Made by a program: the position numbers and the translations under genes. The notes below the pieces were generated by a model. That model did no database searches, was not told where the DNA came from, and was given only the letters and a program-made list of their open reading frames with translations. This document shows, in pieces, positions 6,486 to 9,378 of a stretch of 9,378 nt of DNA (positions within the stretch are counted from its first letter, which is position 1; every line of letters begins with the position of its first letter). This DNA is from CAYUNA01 sp047629355. Its GTDB lineage: Bacteria > Bacteroidota > Bacteroidia > Chitinophagales > Saprospiraceae. The DNA lies in the NCBI GenBank assembly GCA_047629355.1, contig JBLHWU010000233.1:1-9378 (forward strand), written 5' to 3'.

Positions 6486-7100
6486 CTATGTAATAAAATC
6501 AACAAGTAATAGACGTGCAGTATCTGGTCCTTTATTTTCAAACAAATGCACTTGCTCTGGGTCAAAATAAAGACTATCTCCTTTTTCTAACTCGTAGGCT
6601 TGACCACTAATTTCGTAGTTAATTTTCCCCTCTAAAATATACTGAAAAGTGAATCCTTTAACAGAATGGTTGCCACCTATACCTCCAGATTTAATCTCCA
6701 AAATGCTAGTTTTAACCAAACTTTTTGGGACATTTTTATCAATAATTGGATAGCCAAACAAAGACTCCGTAGAAGTATCTGCAGTCGTTTTAAGCCCACT
6801 AGCTTTTTTTACAACTACTCGCCCCAATGAACTTCTGTCGATGTCACAAAAAAAGGCATTCAAGCTAACTTCCATCCCCTTGATAATGGCGATTAAAACA
6901 GGCAGAGAAGGAACTGTTCGACTGTTTTCAATTCTGGAAACAAATCCTTTGCTAACTCCTGCACGCGATGCTACGGTCTGGACAGTTAATCTCTTTTCTT
7001 TCCGTATTTTTCGCAATTTCTGTCCTATCTCAGTTAATATATACTGATCCATATTTAATTGCTTTTTGCTTTCATGTTTAATTGATTTTCGCTTAATCAT
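6486..7100 (-). CDS. XRE-family transcription regulator with C-terminal cupin domain
   Basis: The 204-residue protein has an XRE helix-turn-helix (about 26-82; IGQKLRKIRKEKRLT, SRAGVSKGFVSRIENSRTVPS) joined to a cupin-2 sensor domain (about 131-204; GFTFQYILEGKINYEISG, LEKGDSLYFDPEQVHLFEN). This architecture is shared by PuuR-like regulators, which bind DNA as dimers and sense a small molecule through the cupin. Of the usual cupin metal ligands only His145 and His185 are evident. The second His and the Glu of motif 1 appear as Val147 and Gln153, so metal binding may be lost. The ATG at 7100 adds a basic 16-residue extension; the alternative ATG at 7052 (MDQYILTEIGQKL) fits the usual family N-terminus at least as well. 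No target gene is adjacent except the divergent gene at 7759, so the regulon is unknown. Autoregulation is plausible. Confidence 0.93.
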   Translation of the reverse strand: MIKRKSIKHESKKQLNMDQYILTEIGQKLRKIRKEKRLTVQTVASRAGVSKGFVSRIENSRTVPSLPVLIAIIKGMEVSLNAFFCDIDRSSLGRVVVKKASGLKTTADTSTESLFGYPIIDKNVPKSLVKTSILEIKSGGIGGNHSVKGFTFQYILEGKINYEISGQAYELEKGDSLYFDPEQVHLFENKGPDTARLLLVDFIT

Positions 7101-7127
7101 GCAAGCAAAGTTATATTTCTATTCTCG

Positions 7128-7135
7128 CAAAGGTA
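7128..7135 (-). promoter_or_regulatory. Candidate -7 box for the XRE-cupin gene
   Basis: Read on the minus strand, 7135-7128 is TACCTTTG, a perfect TAnnTTTG match 27 nt before the ATG at 7100. It is identical to the box ahead of the secreted-protein gene. A second match, TAACTTTG (7113-7106), lies only 5 nt before that ATG. If it were used, translation would have to start at 7052. No good -33 TTG is visible for either. Confidence 0.5.
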
Positions 7136-7166
7136 AAATCAATTCTGAAAACATCACTCTTAATAT

Positions 7167-7188
7167 CACAACGAATACCACAACGAAT
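7167..7188 (-). promoter_or_regulatory. Tandem 10-bp direct repeat, candidate operator of the regulator gene
   Basis: CACAACGAAT occurs at 7167-7176 and again at 7179-7188, so the period is 12 bp (minus strand: ATTCGTTGTG twice with GT between). It sits 32 bp upstream of the TACCTTTG box of the minus-strand gene, where an activator or autoregulator could bind. The two exact copies are visible; the regulatory role is inferred. Confidence 0.42.
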
Positions 7189-7209
7189 TAATTTTATTGT
7201 TGTCTTTTT

Positions 7210-7374
7210 CTTATTTATTAGTCAGTCAAGGTAATGCTATCGGATTCGCGTGTGAGCATTTTGATTCTTTGACGAATCCAGTAAAACACAAGTTTATTCT
7301 TATTTTATAAAGGGAATTTTAGGAACAAAAACGATTTTGTTCCTAAAATTCTCTACCCACGCTGTCGCAGGCAG
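7210..7374 (-). repeat. Dispersed intergenic repeat, copy B
   Basis: On the minus strand this reads in the same order as copy A. First comes the GC-rich head (7374-7353), then an AT-rich hairpin (7354-7311), then the block AAACTTGTGT...ACTGG..TT.GTCAAA (7301-7268). A small hairpin follows (AATGCT 7233-7238 with AGCATT 7255-7260, 16-nt loop), and it ends in GACTAATAAATAAG (7223-7210). The body is about 23 bp shorter than in copy A. A further arm pair GGATTCG/CGAATCC (7242-7248, 7273-7279) competes with the small hairpin. It lies between divergent genes. Confidence 0.72.
7311..7354. repeat. 20-bp-stem hairpin with ACGA loop inside repeat copy B
   Basis: Arms 7311-7330 and 7335-7354 pair at all 20 positions with one G-T wobble (7313 with 7352). 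The inner 17 bp are perfect, and the loop is ACGA (7331-7334). It corresponds to the less perfect AT-rich hairpin in copy A. No clear T tract follows on either strand, so it is listed as a repeat-internal structure and not a terminator. Confidence 0.75.
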
Positions 7375-7480
7375 TGTGTAGTTGTTTTTATTGGAAGGAA
7401 AGAATTTACAATTTTCTCCCTCTTTAAAATTCAAAGCATATTTTATTCCACGGAGTTTGTCAAAGAACCAGATTTTTTTG
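7353..7480 (+). repeat. Weaker inverted copy C of the dispersed repeat, sharing the head of copy B
   Basis: Read on the plus strand from the shared palindromic head (7353-7374), the sequence runs GTGTAG, then an ATTTTCTCCCTC..AAAAT stretch resembling copy A's ATTTTCATCCCTCAAAAT. It then reads AAAGCATA...CCACGGAGTTTGTCAAAGAACC, resembling copy A's GAGCAAAC...CACTGGGTTTGTCAAAAAGCCC. GTTTGTCAAA is exact, and GTCAAAGAA is exact with copy B. The match is gapped and divergent, so this copy is tentative. It would make 7210-7480 a head-to-head pair. Just past it, GATTTTTT (7471-7478) and AAAAAATC (7493-7500) form another inverted pair. Confidence 0.4.
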
Positions 7481-7642
7481 TCTGCTGTTGTCAAAAAATC
7501 GTTGCATTGTCTTCGTTACAGAACCGTTTTTTGTGTTTTTAAGAAGGGAAGAGGACAAGTAAGGAACCTTAAATAATCAGACCTATTTATTAGTAGTTTT
7601 TAATGAAAAAATCAAATTCTTTTCTCTCTCCGTTCTTTCTAT

Positions 7643-7650
7643 TATCTTTG
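7643..7650 (+). promoter_or_regulatory. Candidate -7 box for the conserved gene at 7759
   Basis: TATCTTTG is a perfect TAnnTTTG match, about 108 nt upstream of the ATG, giving a leader of roughly 100 nt if used. No clear -33 TTG lies 17-23 bp upstream; the flank is pyrimidine-rich. A weaker TATGACTT-type alternative occurs nearer the gene (about 7675). Confidence 0.4.
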
Positions 7651-7758
7651 TGCTTCGCAAAAGTATTTGCGGACTATGACTTTAGGAAGTAGGAAAGTAA
7701 TAACCAGCCCAACTGATTTGTCCCTTTTCTTCTCCTTTCAAAACCCAACTCAAAAAAG

Positions 7759-9177
7759 ATGAGAAAAGCTTTAGAAACTGACCAGAAAACTTTAGAAATA
7801 AACTTGGATGCACAAGTTTACGGTGCATTCGCAGAAATTGGTGCGGGACAAGAAGTCGCACGATATTTTTTCCAAGTCGGCGCAGCAGCAGGTACGATTG
7901 CCAAAACGATGTCGGCGTATGATAAATTAGTCTCGGACGATGTCTATGGAACAGAACCAGCTGGACGATACGTTTGCGAAAGTCGCCTGTACAAAATGCT
8001 CGACCACGAGTACGACTTGATGATGCGTCGCTTGCGAAATGACCGACCTGACACCAATCTTTTTGCCTTTGCAGATACCGTCTCCGCCGTTAATTATTCG
8101 CGGACAATCAAGGGGGATGGCTGGTTGGGATTGCGGTTCCAATTGGCGCCCGATGAAGAACCCAACGACTTCGTTTTGCACGTAAAAATGAAGGATAAGA
8201 GCAATCAATTGCAGCAGCAAGCTGTCGGCATTTTGGGCGTAAATTTGATCTATGGGTGCTACCGATATTTTGAGGATCCGAAAGTCTTAATTGAGAGTTT
8301 AATGGATGGTTTAGATGGTCGAATTTCGATAGATATGATTCGATTGACTGGTCCGCGTTTTACTAATTTAGACAACCGTTTGATTAGCCTTTGGATTGTT
8401 AAAATGGGCTTGACAGATGTTGCGATTTTTGATGCGAATAAGCAAAATGTGCAGGCAGGAGAGTTCCTCTATCGAAAAAGTGTTTTAATCGTTCGCGGTA
8501 GTTTTCGACCAGCGACTTTGGTGAATCAAGATATGATCCGAGCAGCTAATGAGCAATTTCGTGCAGAAGAAGATGTGGACAATAAAAAGACGTTTTTGAT
8601 GACAGAAATCACGTTGGATAACCTTCGTTCAACAGGTGAATTAGACGAAAAAGATTTCCTCGACCGCGCAGATTTACTGGCAGCCATGAATCAAACGGTC
8701 ATTATTTCCAATTGTGAAAAATATACCCGTTTAATTAAATATTTGGCAGATTATAAGATTCAAAAACTAGGTATGGTCATTGGCGTTCGCCAGTTGCTGG
8801 ATTTGATTACCGAGAAGTATTATAACAATATGGACGGTCAATTATTAGCAGCATTTGGTGAAGTTTTTAATAGAAACGTGCGATTGTACGTTTATCCGTC
8901 CTTGCAAGAAGGCAGTGAGGAATTGATGACGGCGAATAATTTACCTGTTCCAGAAGGCGTAAAATTCTTGTATCAACACATTCTGAATAATAAACAAATC
9001 AAGGACCTTACTAACTATAATGAGGACCATTTACACATTTTTTCAAATGATGTATTGGACATGTTGCAAAAAGATGAAGCGGGCTGGGAAGGTATGGTTT
9101 CTAAACAAGTGGCGCAATTGATTAAACAGGAATGCTTGTTTGGATTTCCGAGTGAACAGATGAAATTTGAGTATTAG
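7759..9177 (+). CDS. Conserved cytoplasmic protein of unknown function
   Basis: The 472-residue protein has no signal peptide, no membrane span and no nucleotide-binding motif that I can name. Striking conserved-looking blocks are INLDAQVYGAFAEIGAGQEV (14-33), FFQVGAAAGTIAKTMSAYD (37-55), LFAFADTVSAVNY (101-113), GDGWLGLRFQ (119-128), QQQAVGILGVNLIYG (152-166) and, further on, IVRGSFRPATLV. From memory, proteins with this N-terminus occur widely in Bacteroidota and some other phyla. Automatic labels for them are inconsistent (for example TonB-dependent receptor or nicotinate-nucleotide adenylyltransferase). Neither is supported here: there is no barrel, plug or export signal, and no HxGH-type adenylyltransferase motif. 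The start at 7759 follows an A-rich AAAAAAG, and the conserved block begins soon after it. The gene is monocistronic in this window. Codon use looks similar to clpX, in keeping with a core gene. Membership of a conserved family is likely; function is unknown. Confidence 0.88.
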   Translation: MRKALETDQKTLEINLDAQVYGAFAEIGAGQEVARYFFQVGAAAGTIAKTMSAYDKLVSDDVYGTEPAGRYVCESRLYKMLDHEYDLMMRRLRNDRPDTNLFAFADTVSAVNYSRTIKGDGWLGLRFQLAPDEEPNDFVLHVKMKDKSNQLQQQAVGILGVNLIYGCYRYFEDPKVLIESLMDGLDGRISIDMIRLTGPRFTNLDNRLISLWIVKMGLTDVAIFDANKQNVQAGEFLYRKSVLIVRGSFRPATLVNQDMIRAANEQFRAEEDVDNKKTFLMTEITLDNLRSTGELDEKDFLDRADLLAAMNQTVIISNCEKYTRLIKYLADYKIQKLGMVIGVRQLLDLITEKYYNNMDGQLLAAFGEVFNRNVRLYVYPSLQEGSEELMTANNLPVPEGVKFLYQHILNNKQIKDLTNYNEDHLHIFSNDVLDMLQKDEAGWEGMVSKQVAQLIKQECLFGFPSEQMKFEY

Positions 9178-9252
9178 AAGACGGCGCAGGGTTTTCGGCG
9201 CACGGCTCAAGAAAAGCTAGTGAAAATCTCATAATCTACGAATATCAAAAGT

Positions 9253-9300
9253 AGGCAATAACAACTAATAAGTTAAACATTTTATTAATTGTAATTGCCT
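9253..9300. repeat. Long imperfect hairpin downstream of the conserved gene
   Basis: Arms 9253-9271 and 9282-9300 (outer part AGGCAAT with ATTGCCT) pair at 17 of 19 positions around the 10-nt loop GTTAAACATT. It starts 76 nt after the stop codon at 9177. It may stop transcription, but only short T stretches follow, so it is not a standard intrinsic terminator. Upstream, 9183-9209 is GC-rich with only a weak GCGC pairing. The rest of 9178-9378 shows no gene. Confidence 0.6.
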
Positions 9301-9378
9301 TATAAGTAGGTGACCTTAAATAATCGACACTTTTGACAGAGGATATTTTTTGTTTAAGAAATTTAAAAAATCCTTTAA

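Larger units (their letters stand above)
7101..7758. other. Divergent intergenic region, 658 bp
   Basis: The region separates the minus-strand regulator from the plus-strand conserved gene. It holds the regulator's candidate promoter and operator (7106-7188), repeat copies B and C (7210-7480), and the candidate promoter of the downstream gene (7643-7650). Two overlapping 64-codon frames on opposite strands (7300-7494, 7382-7576) follow the repeat and show no protein-like features. I do not annotate them. Between about 7500 and 7640 I see nothing further. Confidence 0.7.

Noticed and set aside
7300..7576. Two 64-codon frames on opposite strands (7300-7494 minus, 7382-7576 plus)
   Set aside because: Both fall in repeat copies B and C, overlap each other, and lack protein-like composition or domain features.
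7557..7578. 22-nt imperfect direct repeat (19/22, with 13 exact bases ACCTTAAATAATC) also at 9304-9325, flanking the conserved gene
   Set aside because: A 13-base exact match is roughly expected by chance in an AT-rich window this size, and nothing else suggests that the gene between the copies is mobile.
7759..9177. TonB-dependent receptor or nucleotide adenylyltransferase as the function
   Set aside because: There is no signal peptide, TonB box, plug or barrel, and no HxGH-type nucleotidyltransferase motif; such labels for relatives appear to be propagated errors.

Overview
The window looks like a Bacteroidota chromosome, probably a Saprospiria-type lineage. The base composition is AT-rich. 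Start codons are preceded by A-rich stretches instead of strong Shine-Dalgarno sites. TAnnTTTG-type -7 boxes lie ahead of several genes. The largest gene encodes a mosaic protein with a type IX secretion (T9SS) C-terminal sorting domain. The exact genus cannot be read from the sequence.

Layout: (1) 1-609, the 3' end of clpX, closed by a strong intrinsic terminator. (2) 814-1968, a complete DUF3095 protein with cyclase-like motifs and unproven function. (3) 1969-2331, a structured intergenic stretch holding copy A of a dispersed repeat. (4) 2332-5727, a 1131-residue secreted protein: signal peptide, Asp-box beta-propeller repeats, PKD-like domain, discoidin (F5/8 type C) domain, T9SS sorting tail. 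(5) 5728-6485, a 758-bp non-coding gap between convergent genes, rich in inverted repeats. (6) 6486-7100 on the minus strand, an XRE-cupin transcription regulator. (7) 7101-7758, a divergent intergenic region with a candidate operator, repeat copies B and C arranged head to head, and a -7 box. (8) 7759-9177, a conserved cytoplasmic protein of unknown function. (9) 9178-9378, non-coding, with a long imperfect hairpin.

The genes do not form an obvious operon. Gaps are large, terminators or hairpins separate them, and one gene is on the opposite strand. No shared pathway is evident, and I see no defence system, CRISPR array, transposase, tRNA or rRNA. The most unusual content is non-coding. One repeat family with a GC-rich palindromic head and an AT-rich hairpin body occurs at 2086-2277 and again, inverted, at 7210-7374, with a weaker third copy back to back at 7353-7480. 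A separate cluster of long hairpins and inverted repeats lies at 5773-6372. These are the best candidates for something undescribed, but their function is inference.
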